From positions 1,148,368 through 1,211,426 of the forward strand of contig BFEA01000136.1 in assembly GCA_003427395.1 (NCBI GenBank): DNA of 63,059 nt, written 5' to 3'. The notes under the pieces are model-generated. The model was not told where the DNA came from, ran no database searches, and saw nothing but the letters and a program-made list of their open reading frames with translations. Source of the stretch: Chara braunii (Eukaryota > Streptophyta > Charophyceae > Charales > Characeae). This document shows, piece after piece, positions 46,846 to 57,292 of the stretch. Positions within the stretch are counted from its first letter, which is position 1; every line of letters begins with the position of its first letter. The position numbers were made by a program, and so were the translations under genes.

Positions 46846-48309
46846 GTGACCAGGTCTCAGTTTAGTGCGGCTGCACCCGCAGTACCAATGGTGGACGGTA
46901 CTAGGGTGATTGTTAGCATCCCTACCCCCTTCCCATTCTTCCCTAACCATACCCATCCCGAGGCTTGGCTAGAAGTTGTCGAAGCTCAAAACTACAGCGC
47001 AGCCGATCTTCCACGCGTTCTAACATTGCTACTCCGCAACACGTCGCATGACTGGTTTAGAAAACATATGTGGGTAGATTGGGTTACTTTCAGGCAAGCC
47101 TTCTTGGCTCAATTCGATACGGTCAGTGAAGATGCCGCCTGGTACGTACTCAAAAATCGACCACAAGGACCAGGGGAATTGTTGCCCGANTTCGTCGATC
47201 GATTTCAAACTACGCTGGACAAATCCGGGCGAGACGAGAAATCCGCTCGAGATTTGTTCATCGATCATCTACGAAATCCGACATTAAAAGGCAAACTGCA
47301 AAAAAAAGTCCCGCCGAAAACACACCACTTATCGGCTATCATCACTAAAGCATTAGAGTTGGACCTGGCTGATACAAAAAAATATATCAATCAGGGAGAC
47401 GAAGATATTACAGATACCATACGGGATGTAACGGCCAAAAGGCGATCATGGTTGCAGGCAGTCGAACGGTTTTATCCCCGCCCCGACCATGACCTTTCCG
47501 GCGGGATCGTTTCCGATATCCCGCCTGCTTCTCCTTCCCCTCCCCCGGTGAATCAATCGATCGCAGTTATTAAAAGCGGAATCTCACCCGAACCCCCCTC
47601 GCCGGCCATAACTAACTTACACCTTGCCCAAATGATCCATACGGCTACTACCAAGCAGTCCGAATGGATGAGCAACTTGATCCAAATGCAGGCCGCTCAC
47701 ATAGAACGGATGGAACAAATAATGAGTAGGCTAATCAAGCCTAACCCGGCCCCTGCTCGGCCTGCCACCACATCATTTCCGCTCTTACCTTCCCCACCTG
47801 CTCCAGGGTACGCACCTCAGTTCCCTCACCTAGCCAATCCAGCCGGAAAGATCAAGAGTTTTACCTGCAAACCGCCCGGACATTTCGCCCGAGACTGCCC
47901 GCAGCCAAAGCGTAGTCAGCCCCCACCTGCGGCGGCCCCCGTGGCCCTGAATCAAGGACGAGTGGCCGCTTTGATGGATACAGACCGAGGAAAACTCGTG
48001 ACATATGCCCCAGAGCAGCCTTCCCCTTCGATGGCAACGGCGTCGACCTCGGGAGCTTCTTCCTCTGACGCTGCTGACGTGGTCGATCCTCTCGAGTATC
48101 TCCATCTCGCATGCATGATCGGAGCGATCCGATCGATTTTAGATGATCTCGAATGGGTCGATCGCGAATCCAATCCTGGGCCGCATTTTCGGACAGGAGA
48201 CATTGATGTATTGAAAACGCTCAAGCAACTAGATATTCGCGTTCCTATCCCAGTAGGACATCTGCTCACCATATCTGAAGCGGCGAACGATAAACTTTTA
48301 CAACATTGA
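46846..48309 (+). CDS. gag: Gypsy gag
   Basis: 487 open codons. The first ATG is at 46888. A retrotransposon capsid core lies in the first 160 residues (LLLRNTSHDWFRKHMWVDW; FRQAFLAQF; FVDRFQTTLDKSG). A proline-rich middle follows, then a zinc knuckle near 47857-47883 in which the first Cys is Ser (S-x2-C-x4-H-x4-C). The C-terminal part has a 2A-like DRESNPGP (48160-48183) about 40 codons before the TGA at 48307-48309. The protease follows in the same frame after that stop, so the TGA is either a readthrough/termination point or decay. One N inside (47190). It would coat the RNA genome in virus-like particles. Confidence 0.9.
   Translation: MTRSQFSAAAPAVPMVDGTRVIVSIPTPFPFFPNHTHPEAWLEVVEAQNYSAADLPRVLTLLLRNTSHDWFRKHMWVDWVTFRQAFLAQFDTVSEDAAWYVLKNRPQGPGELLPXFVDRFQTTLDKSGRDEKSARDLFIDHLRNPTLKGKLQKKVPPKTHHLSAIITKALELDLADTKKYINQGDEDITDTIRDVTAKRRSWLQAVERFYPRPDHDLSGGIVSDIPPASPSPPPVNQSIAVIKSGISPEPPSPAITNLHLAQMIHTATTKQSEWMSNLIQMQAAHIERMEQIMSRLIKPNPAPARPATTSFPLLPSPPAPGYAPQFPHLANPAGKIKSFTCKPPGHFARDCPQPKRSQPPPAAAPVALNQGRVAALMDTDRGKLVTYAPEQPSPSMATASTSGASSSDAADVVDPLEYLHLACMIGAIRSILDDLEWVDRESNPGPHFRTGDIDVLKTLKQLDIRVPIPVGHLLTISEAANDKLLQH
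48160..48183 (+). other. 2A-like ribosome-skipping motif in Gag
   Basis: The codons read D-R-E-S-N-P-G-P. The known 2A signature is D-(V/I)-E-x-N-P-G-P, so seven of eight positions agree and R replaces V/I. The preceding residues (SILDDLEWV) are helix-prone, as in known 2A peptides. Skipping would fall between G (48178-48180) and P (48181-48183). Confidence 0.5.
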
Positions 48310-49380
48310 CAGAATAATCAAAAGCGCTTTACCTATCAGCGCATACGACGGATGTTGAAGAAGAAGGAAGAAAGCGAGGAAGTTGCATCCCCCGAGCCTG
48401 ACACAAAAGAACCCGAACCTGAAGCCGCACGTATAGCAGCGATCTCTTTAGAAGAAAAAGAACACTTCGTACGAGCTTGACCGGTACTATGGAAAAATGT
48501 GGAATGTGATTGTGAAGTTTGGGGCAAGCCGTTTAATACCCTTATCGACACGGGGTCTTCTGCAGTGTCCATATCGTTAGATACTGTTAAAAAGACGGGA
48601 CGTCTTGGATCCATTCTTCCTCAATCCAGCAAAGACAACTATGTCTCTGCCGACGAGTAAACAATGAACATCGTCGGCATTATTGAAAAACGTGGCTGTA
48701 AAAGTCGGGCGAGTACACGTCCTTGTTAACGCGCTCGTAATAGATGTACGTTCCTATTCTGTGTTATTGGGATTACCTTGGGCGATGACGGTAGGCGCAC
48801 GTCTGCATTTCGATTCGAAACAATTGGTGCTCACGCAAACTGGGGGAAAGCCTCAAACTGTCCCTTTGCGAGTTTCGACCCGAACGATAAAACGGGTCCT
48901 AACTCGACCCAAATTGGGATGATTCGATGCATTGATCCCGAGGAGTGCTCTCCCTCGGACATCAGTGATGGAATCAGGGAACAGGAATACGAAGAAGATT
49001 TGCCCAGTGAAGATGAATGAAAGCACCTGGTTGAACTTTTCGAACACGAAATTCCCGAGGATTTCCAAGTGTGCCCCGACCCTGCTCGAAGTTTCCATGT
49101 GGATTTAGGACACAGTGCGCTTGCGCCTCCGATACCTCAAGTTAGTCCTTCGGTCCTGCTTGGGGAACCTATTTTACAAGTATCCGACCTGGCTGATGAT
49201 TTGGAACCCCCTCGCACCTTATACGAGGGAACTTCCTCCTTACGAACGCGTTATCAGCAAAGGGAACAGTATTTGGATGTCTCTGTTTTTTTGCCCAGAT
49301 CGTTACTAACGGCAGAAGCCACCATCGCCTTGATTAAACAAGAGGCGGAGGCACCGGTAAGTGATGTACCTAAGAAATGA
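48310..49380 (+). pseudogene. Gypsy protease region, broken
   Basis: Aspartic protease active site LIDTGSSAVS (DTGS at 48547-48558), in the gag frame. Stops: TGA 48478, TAA 48658. Then a one-base shift at an A-run near 48680 leads to VLLGLPWAM (flap/ILG-like part, 48762-48790), and the gag frame returns by about 48910. TGA at 49018 and 49378. The downstream part is an acidic linker to RT. The single shifts could be sequencing errors, but the number of stops speaks for decay. Confidence 0.75.
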
Positions 49381-51176
49381 CGGATCTAACGGGGCTAACT
49401 GTGAAACCGACCTCGGTCGGTTCAGAAACTGACGCTGAAACTAAAGAAACGGAGATGATCAGCCCCGCTGAGTCCCAGATGATAGCAACTGTCTTCTCTT
49501 TTCGCACCAGTAGTTCCGTTTTTTCTAGTGTCCATGATCGGCGGAAACGACCGGTTGATTGGGTCGATATGCCCCTTAAGATTTCCGGGGAATCAACAAT
49601 CACCCTACCAGGTCACGTCCCCGTGGAGCTTCGGAAATCATTAATCCGCGTGTTAAACGGTTACGCAGACGTATTGAGCATACACGACAACGACATCGGC
49701 ATAACTAATGTGATGGAGCATGCCATTCTCACGGGAGACCACCCACCCATTAGCTGCGCTCCCTACCGATACTCGCCAGCTCAAAGAGCGGCCGCTTTTC
49801 AGCGGATTAAGGAGTTCGAAGCTAATGGATGGATCNNNNNNNNNNNNNNNNNNNNNNNNNNNNNNNNNNNNNNNNNNNNNNNNNNNNNNNNNNNNNNNNN
49901 NNNNNNNNNNNNNNNNNNNNNNNNNNNNNNAACCCGCCATAGGTCCATGGTCTTTCCCTGTAGTGATCGTGCCTAAAAAGGCCGGAGGGATTCGCATGTG
50001 TATTGATTACCGAAAATTGAATGATATCACGATTAAAGATGTGTACCCTCTCCCCCGGATTGATGAGTTGTTGGATGCAATTGGGAGTGCTCGATTTTTC
50101 GGCAAGTTTAATGTTCGCCATGGGTTCCATCATCTTCTTGTTTGAGAGGAAGATCGTCCGAAAACAGCGTTCGTGCTTTTCGAAGGTACATGGCACTGGA
50201 TTCGATGTCCGATGGGTATCTGCAATGCCCCCTCGACCTTTCAGTGGGCCATGAACATGGCTTTTCATAATTTCGTGAGGAAGACTCGTTTGGCGCAGAG
50301 TATCATCAACTACTGCGTGATTGTGTACATGGACGACATCTTGGTGTATTCAAGTTCCTACGAGGGATACGTGCAGCACATCGAATGGGCACTGCATGCG
50401 TTACGAGATGCGGGCTTCAAGGTGGCGCTTGAGAAGTGTTAGTTTTTCCTCACCACCATTTCCTTCCTAGGGCACGTGGTGACGGATAAAGGACTCCAAC
50501 CGGAGCCGTAGAAGGTGGCAGCTTTCAGGGACGCGGCGGTGCCTACGACTATCACGCAAGTTCGCGCCTTTCTGGGCCTAGCCTCATACTACCGAAGATT
50601 TATCAAGGGCTTCGCGGCGATTGCGGGACCCCTCACAACTCTGCTGCGCAAGGATCAGCCGTTGATCTGGACGCCGGAGTGCGATCAAGCGTTTTCCACA
50701 CTCAAGGCCGCTCTCACTTTGGCTCCGGTCCTTATAAGACCGGATCCCGAAAAACCTTTTGTTCTCATCACTGACTGGCAACCAAAGGCGATTTCGGCGA
50801 TCCTTGCCCAGGTGGAACCAAGCGGACTCGAGAGTGTGGTGGAGTATGCGTCCAAATCAGTGCCCGTCTGCAAGCGCAACTACGCCGCTCCAACGGGGGA
50901 ATGCTACGCGGCCCTCTGGGGAATCAGTCAATTTCGTGCTTACCTGTACGGGCGAAGGTTCACCTTGGTAACTGATCATGAGCATCTATTGGCTCTGAAG
51001 AAATCGAAAGATTACTCTGGCATGATCTGGCGATGGGCAACGGTGCTGCGGACGGACTGACACGGCTGCACCGGCCTAAGAAAGTTCCGAAGAATGAGGA
51101 GGTGATTTCGTGGAACGAACCTGAACAGGAGATTGGACCCCGGTACGGCCAAGTGGAGATTTTGTCGAAGCAGTAA
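49377..51176 (+). pseudogene. Gypsy RT and RNase H, broken and gapped
   Basis: RT fingers start near 49640 (HAILTGDHPPISCAPYRYSP). A 95-N gap (49836-49930) follows, then VPKKAGGIRMCIDYRKLND. The motif A segment reads FGKFNVRHGFHH, where the catalytic Asp of the family (LDL) is Asn. YMDD is intact at about 50326-50337. RNase H follows (ITDWQP, TGECYAALW, VTDHEHLLAL). Close to 51030 the text jumps from WRWATVL to GNGAADGLTRLH in another frame, a deletion of roughly 20 residues. Stops: TGA 50143, TAG 50440, TAG 50509, TGA 51058. Ends at TAA 51174-51176. Not functional as it stands. Confidence 0.9.
49836..49930. other. Assembly gap (95 N)
   Basis: Run of Ns within the RT domain. Single Ns also occur near 10722-10842, 21662 and 47190. 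Confidence 0.99.
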
Positions 51177-51246
51177 GTGGCACGAGGACTAATTTGTCTG
51201 TTCTACTCTCCCCACAAGTCAGTCTCATCTCTCCTCCTCTGTCATC

Positions 51247-52982
51247 ATGACTACCCCACCTGCCTCTGCAACCTCTTCTTCTCCTACTAATTCTGCCCCT
51301 CTCACTTCCTCGGCTTTCTTCGCCACCCTTTCCGATAAATTCTGTTGTTTTTGCACGTGTATTGCACGGGTTTATGGGGTCGACTGTCATCCCTTCGAGA
51401 CCAGATTTGTTGATTGGGTGGAATGTGCCACGTGTGTCAATCGTGCGCACAGGGCCTGTGTCCGATATCGAACGAGTAGCAAGGAATGGAGGTGCCCCCT
51501 GTGTACAACGAACAAACTCCCCACGGAGGTTCGATTCGAGGCTGCCCGTACGGACGGCCCCGAATATGACGAAAAATACCGTCGAGCGGAGGTTTTGACG
51601 GATAAAATTTTATTCAATTTGGCAAAATTAGCGGGTTATCATTGGGCCACCTCACCACACATGATAGACGTAAGGCAACCGAGAGATCTCGAGACTATCG
51701 ATGGATCAACAATCACATGGAAAAACATAAAACCGACGGGTCAGGTTTGTGGTTGACGGTTCCCCATCCATTCCAGAGATACGATTGGATCCGATCTGCT
51801 CACGAAGAACAGGCCGCTCATTTCACGATACGAGTCACCGACGCAACTGTAGACCAAAATCGATGGTTCTGGTCCAATATACGAGATGATGTCAAGTACA
51901 TTGTCGCTAACTGTCTGGTCTGTGCTGCTGATCGCGCCCCTATACGGGGACCAAACACGATTGTACCAATGGAAGTAGAGCGTCCCTTCCAGCGATTCAG
52001 TATGGACACAACAGATATCGACGTGCCACCTCGCCCAAACCGCTGTGAATATTCTATCCTGTTAGTTTCAATTGACCATTTTTCCAAATACATCGAAGTC
52101 TATCCCTGTAAGACCCGAAAGGCCGCAGAAATAGCCACGTACATCGAATGATTCCTCTATACCCATATAGATACGATAAAAATTCTAACCGACAATGGGT
52201 CGGAATTCAAGGGCAAGATAGAAGAACTGCTTGCACGAAGGGGCGTCACGCTCTGACATACGGCACCCCACATGTCGTAGTCAAACGGGTTGGCCGAAAA
52301 TGCCAACCGTATGATTAAAACCGCCCTTCGCAGGAATTTAGCGGCACATGACACACGTCCTTGGCACGAGATCGTATATCAGATCGTCGGGATCCACCGG
52401 GCCACTCCCCATGAGTCCACGGGGTTTACCCCTTTTCAACTTCGAACTAATGGCCTCCCCTGTGTCGATTACCGGGGTAACTCGGAAATTGCCAAAGCAG
52501 GGGGTACAGACACGCGTGCAGCTCTCAAGGCCAGGGCCAAAAGGTACACAGAATTAATGGAACGGGCAGTCCCGAAGCTAGCCCGAAAAAGGCAAAGGAT
52601 GACCGAAGTGGCCCATGGTAGAGAGGTCCGTAGCTACGAGGCTCGGAATGGAAATGTTGGGCCCCAGTACCAATATAAATTAGGGGACCTAGTGCAGGTA
52701 CGTAAATGTGCACGTGACTGAAAACTCGCTCTCAAGTTCTCTGGCTGTTTTCGCGTTGTCGAGCTCGGACCCAACGGCGCCAACACGGTGCGCATCGCGC
52801 CTGAGGCTAGTGCCAGCCATAGCTCTGTCCCCATCGTTCGGCATACCTCCTACCTTCGTCTCCTTCCTCCTTCCGATCTTCCTCTCTCTTCTTCCTCGGC
52901 AAGCGAGGAGAACGACGATGATCTAACGCTCTCTCCGCTCTCTCCCTCTCGTCCTTCGACATCCTCCCCTACCTCGCCATGA
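51247..52982 (+). pseudogene. PHD finger plus gypsy integrase
   Basis: A separate ATG after a pyrimidine-rich leader. A PHD finger (about 51340-51510) has CCFC, then WVECATCVNRAHRAC and WRCPLC, a full C4HC3 pattern with the usual Trp residues. Then the integrase HHCC zinc domain (HEEQAAH ... NCLVC), and the catalytic core with D at 52005, D at 52191 and E at 52296 (about 35 apart, as in D-D-35-E). The C-terminal part GPNGANTVRI lies after a TGA at 52719. Breaks: a frameshift near 51700-51750, TGA 52149, TGA 52254, TAG 52278 and TGA 52719. The stop positions correspond to Arg/Gln-type sites in the family. It ends at TGA 52980-52982, overlapping the next ATG. A PHD finger could read histone tails and steer integration (inference). 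Confidence 0.85.
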
Positions 52983-53461
52983 GTTTTATCACGGAGCAGG
53001 TTCTTGACATACAGCTGTTGCAGTCACGTGGCCACATCTCAGAGATTTGGCAAGTTTGTCACCCTCGGCTCAATGCGGATCTTCAGCGTTTAATGCGATT
53101 CTTCTGCGACGAAGGTATCTGTGACGCCGCCGCGACCCGAATCAAAGGAAGTCCTCACGCAATAGTATTCGCGGAGGTAACTGCAGTTCATCGGTGAGCG
53201 GGTCCCAGAACAAGCCCCGTCACCACGGTTGCGGCGTTTAGCGGCGACATCAGCTCGGTCAATCCGCAGTGGCATACCGCGATCTTGACCTCGCTGCGCG
53301 AGTGGATGGAGAAAGTGGCCAACGTGTGGCAGCACGTCCTCGCCCGACAGGGGTATAACCTCATCCCGATCTTTGCATCCGATCTTGGCGATATTCGCCG
53401 ATCACCGCGCGAGCGGCCCGTTGCGATCCCAACCCTCGTCCCCTTCCCACATCCCCAATGA
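52979..53461 (+). pseudogene. Gypsy ORF3, unknown
   Basis: About 160 codons, from an ATG that overlaps the integrase stop (ATGA) to a TGA that overlaps the next ATG. One internal TGA near 53196. Protein-like throughout (EQVLDIQLLQSRGHISEIWQ; SLREWMEKVANVWQHVLARQ). No domain recognised. Confidence 0.55.
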
Positions 53462-54318
53462 ACCACGCCGATCTTCTCGCTCCTCTCTCTATCTTTGGTC
53501 TCCCCTCTCTCTTCCCCACCTTCTGGCAATCCGATCTTCACCCTTCTCTTTCCTTCTCATTCGAGCCTCTTTCAGTCCCTCTTATCAATCCAGGACATTG
53601 GCGGTTGTGGCGCGAAACATTTCAGGAGCTGTCTTTCTGCTTGGCCGGAGTAGAGGTGACGTGGACGCAGACCAGCGGGCATCCTGAGTGGATCGAAAAT
53701 CTGGAGCTGCTAATTATCCAAGCTTGGAGGACTAACGCGGAGGGCGATCTTCCTGGCTTTCTCTTTGGATTGGTACAGCCGGGGCGCCAACATCTGATTG
53801 TTCAGGAGCTCATCGCGCCGATCGTGCAATTGGCGGACTATCTCTCGCCCGGCATCTATTCACAGAGTGACGACAGTCCTGCTCCGTATATTTTCGAGAG
53901 ATCATTGGATCCGTACCTTCAGTGGACTGCGTGCTTGGAGGAACCCAGGGACGAGGATATGCCACCGTCACGGCAGGAGTATTTGAAGCCGTACGATATC
54001 ATCCCTCACGCCTTATATCCAAGGGCAGAGGAAGTGGTGATCGATGACGACGACGAAGAGGACGAAGACGAAGAAACATCGGAGGAGGGAAGCTATAGTG
54101 AACATAGCGAGGGCGGGCTGAGCGAAGGAGAAGGGGAGGAAGAAGATACTCGATCTGAGTGGGAAGCCTTGCCGGAGGAAGCGACGCGTCCGGGAACGGA
54201 GGCAGAAGATCCGGAAGCAGCGCGAAAGCGTGAAGAAATTGCCACCGGGAAGCGCCAGCTGAAGTTCGCCAGCCAAGCTAGCCTGCTCATCGGTAACGAT
54301 CCAACCAGAGATCCGTAG
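53458..54318 (+). CDS. Gypsy ORF4, acidic unknown protein
   Basis: 286 codons, intact. A hydrophobic start and Trp-rich first half (HWRLWRETFQELSFCLAG; LELLIIQAWRT) is followed by a very acidic stretch (VIDDDDEEDEDEETSEE) and a charged tail. It starts at an ATG overlapping the ORF3 stop (53458-53461). It lies 3' of integrase, where accessory or env-like genes are found in some gypsy lineages, but there is no clear signal peptide or membrane anchor, so I do not call it env. Confidence 0.65.
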   Translation: MNHADLLAPLSIFGLPSLFPTFWQSDLHPSLSFSFEPLSVPLINPGHWRLWRETFQELSFCLAGVEVTWTQTSGHPEWIENLELLIIQAWRTNAEGDLPGFLFGLVQPGRQHLIVQELIAPIVQLADYLSPGIYSQSDDSPAPYIFERSLDPYLQWTACLEEPRDEDMPPSRQEYLKPYDIIPHALYPRAEEVVIDDDDEEDEDEETSEEGSYSEHSEGGLSEGEGEEEDTRSEWEALPEEATRPGTEAEDPEAARKREEIATGKRQLKFASQASLLIGNDPTRDP

Positions 54319-54945
54319 CCGCTGAAGCCCGAAGATGGCGACCCTCCAGCCGCCACCTCAAGTACCGCGCGACGGAGACAGAGCCGATCCTCCTCCTCCT
54401 CCAGCCCCACCCGTCTCGTTGTTCGCCCACGTACCGATGCGGGCGATAGGCCTTCGTCCTCGGACGCTGTCCCGCCGACCCCTTGATTTCCTCACCCTCG
54501 AGCAGATCCGTACCCCCGTCACCTTCCCTTCCCATCCCTTCCTTCCCCAACACTTCCGCGATTTCTATTCTACCCGCCTACTCGCCACCGTCCACCCCCA
54601 CCCCTCTCTTCAATCCGCTGCCCCCATGTTCTGCTGGCACCTCTTGCTGTTCAGCGCTGCATGGGAGCGATACAACGTGGTAGAGGTTTATTGCATTGCC
54701 ACAGGGATAATCCCCGCTTGCCGCCACTTCGAGTTCTTTCGAGTGGCCCTTTTCCGCCTACCTCGCTTCCCTTCCCCGCAGCGGCGATCATTTCCCCCAC
54801 TTCCACCGGATCATCCGATATAAGGAGCTCCCGGTAACGATGGAAGGGATGAATCGCTTCCTACCCCCACTTCCTCCCCGTCGTCCCCGCGAGATCCCCT
54901 CCATATACCGTCTTTACTGGCCTATCCCAACTAGACGGTAGATCC
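54319..54945 (+). pseudogene. Gypsy ORF5 region, broken
   Basis: The first part stays readable past the ORF4 TAG to a TGA at 54484-54486, where TTGA stands at the place of a possible third ATGA overlap. Then a segment PMFCWHLLLFSAAWERYNVVEVYCIATG in one frame joins EWPFSAYLASLPRSGDHFPHF in another near 54740, ending around 54942. Unknown function. Confidence 0.45.
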
Positions 54946-55127
54946 CATTCACGTGACCCCACCCCCCCCCTCCTCTCTTCATCAGTACGAATCAGTAAGC
55001 TTCGCGAAGATCACGCCATCGATGATGACGTCAACCTACGCTATGATTCGACGGACAACAACGAGCTGGGGTGCAGAGCACACGGAGATCAGGTGGACCG
55101 TGATGGCGTCACTAAAGGGAAAATCAA

Positions 55128-55245
55128 AAAATTACGGAGGAATAAGAGAAAAAAAGGAGAAAAAAAAGGGGGAAAAAAAAGGGCGGGAAAAAAGAGAGAG
55201 AGAGGACGGGGAAAAAAAGGGGAGGGGGAAGGTCAAGAGACAGAG
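55128..55245 (+). promoter_or_regulatory. 120-nt polypurine tract
   Basis: Almost pure A/G. Its position behind the last gypsy ORF fits a polypurine tract for plus-strand priming, but it is far longer than usual, and a 3' LTR like the 5' one does not follow. Confidence 0.5.
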
Positions 55246-55330
55246 GATAGGAAGGGTCCCGAGATGCCAAGGTGGCGTGTATGCTGTGTCCTTCTTATGG
55301 CGCATTGACTGTGGAGCTGCTGCTGCCCGA

Positions 55331-57292
55331 TCATCTCGGGCGAAGCCTCCTCCCATAGTGCGAGTGTTCAGAGTCAATGCCTGAGCCATCGTCAGGTGGT
55401 CTCCTCCTGTTGCTCCTTGACGGTGTGTGCGTTGGAACTGATTGCCCAGTCGCGGGTGCGGCTGGCGTGTGAGACTGATTGCTAGGTCCCGCACCATCTC
55501 CGTTGGCTGTCGTGAGTCGTGAAGGATCTCGCCGTGCTGCCGCAGGCGTTTGCTGTGAGGGGCCCCCAGCGTTGGTACTTGCTAGCATATGCTGATGCTG
55601 CGATCCCCTCTGCGCTTCCCTTTGCCTCTGTTCTTCGTTCTCAAGCGCGTTGGCCCGCAGTCCCCCTCTGTCATGCTCCCGTTGTTGAAAGCGCGGTACC
55701 TGCGGCGGATCTCTCTCTGCCTGCTGGTTGGGTTGCTGCTGCTGCTGCGCCTGCGTGGCAGCTATGTTCCTGCGGTTTATCAATGCGGCGCGCCTCTGCA
55801 CTTCCTCCTGGGCTTCCCTGTTGCCACCCGCCCTGTTGGTCGCAGGAAAGTTTAGCCTCCCCTGGCCTTGAATCAGCCCATGCTGGACTCTGTTTTTCGC
55901 CGTCGGAGTCACCCTCCTTGGTCTGGTTGGGATTCTGGTGGGGAGCAATATCCTCCCGATTGTCGGTGGGAGTTGGTGTCTCCACATCCTCTCGTCCTTA
56001 ATGACAGACTCGGTCGTGAGCTGGTCGTCCGTCTCGAGGTTCCTAGCGAAGTCAGTCATGATCTCCCTGATGAACATGAATATGATGCATCCTATCACTG
56101 CGTCCTTCCAAGTGGTCCTTAGGTAGTGTACTAGCATCGAGGTGCGGATTTTGGTAGAGGACATGGTGGGAAAAAGGACATCAGGGTGTGCTAAAAGGAA
56201 CCAAATGGCATGGTCCACCAAGAGGGCGCCGCCAGGGCAGTCCCTGTCCTTATCGTTGCGTTTGCAGCTACATTTAAAGTAGGGTCGCCCAACACTCCAC
56301 ACTTTTCTCAGGTTTCTGAGATCCAATGCGGGTGGTTGTTTGATGGCTTTGTGCCATAATACGGGGGCCGTCTGTCCGCACTTGTCCGGATCTATGTAGC
56401 TCATTAGTGGGAATGATAGGTCATCGGGAGAAAAGGGGCTTACCGACTTGCCGCAATACCTGAGTTGTGTTGTATAAGCGATGGCCTTGCATTTCCTTAC
56501 CTGTGCATTTGTCAGGCCTGCTAGGAATTAATAGGCTATTACCGAGATAGGCGCCAGATGGTTGAACGTATCCATTTTCCAGATGCAGTGTCCGAAGCCA
56601 GTGCTTGTGTGTTCTACCCAGTGCGTGGAGGCTAATGGTGCGAACGCAGTGAACTGCCTGGACGCCGTAGTGTATGGAGGCCTTGATGCTGCTATGCGTC
56701 TCACCGGCGTTTGCTGCGCTGTTTCTAAGATGGCGGCGATGGCTTGCTCCATTTCAGCCATCTCCTCATCATTGATGTTCAGGGCTTGGCACTCGGCGCG
56801 TGCAAGGTGGGCATGCTTCTGCTGTGTTCGTGGTTGCGGTGGGGGCGGGGGCGCCGCCGGGAGAAGATTCATCACATGTGCATCACTCAGTCCCCAGGCC
56901 CTGAGAAAGATCTGTTCTACTCTGGCTACTCTCCCTGGGAGCAACGTACACTCTCCAGCATACACCATCTTCCTGTCCTCGAGTTCTCTCCCCAGCTTCT
57001 CCACCTCTTCACGGAACGAGCCCCTATCTCTGTCCCATGCCATTGCCATCCTCGCAAGGTCACTAAATCCGATCATTCCGAAAAAGTTGGGGAAGGTTCC
57101 GGAATCCCACACGAGCTTTATTACGTCCATGCTCTCTGGCTTCATGCATGTGATCAAGGCTTGCGCTGGTTTGCTGGGCCAGGGGCACTGCTCGAGCCAA
57201 GGGAATCTTTCAATGACCTCGTTCCACCATCCTCCGGGAAAGCTTTCATCCGGCGCGATCTGCACGAAAACAATCACAAGGACACAAAACAC
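55331..57292 (-). pseudogene. Unknown ~650-codon ORF with one in-frame stop
   Basis: Two long minus-strand ORFs (57292-56528 and 56404-55331) are in the same frame. The 41 codons between them are open and protein-like, so they are one reading frame cut by TAA 56530-56528. First half: WWNEVIERFPWLEQCPW, a helical EEMAEMEQAIAAILE region and a PPPPPQP linker. Second half: FKCSCKRNDKDRDCPGG (possible zinc-binding), a hydrophobic DAVIGCIIFMFIREIM, then a long low-complexity Gln/Arg/Pro tail. A pyrimidine-rich run ending TGCAG at 57260 lies just inside the start, so the true N-terminus may be a spliced exon. No family recognised. It could belong to a mobile element. Confidence 0.5.

Noticed and set aside
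48310-52721. Alternative genetic code reading TGA or TAG as an amino acid
   Set aside because: Frameshifts and a catalytic loss occur alongside the stops, and LTR comparison shows stops arising by transitions from CGA and TGG. Intact ORFs in the window end in TGA or TAG.
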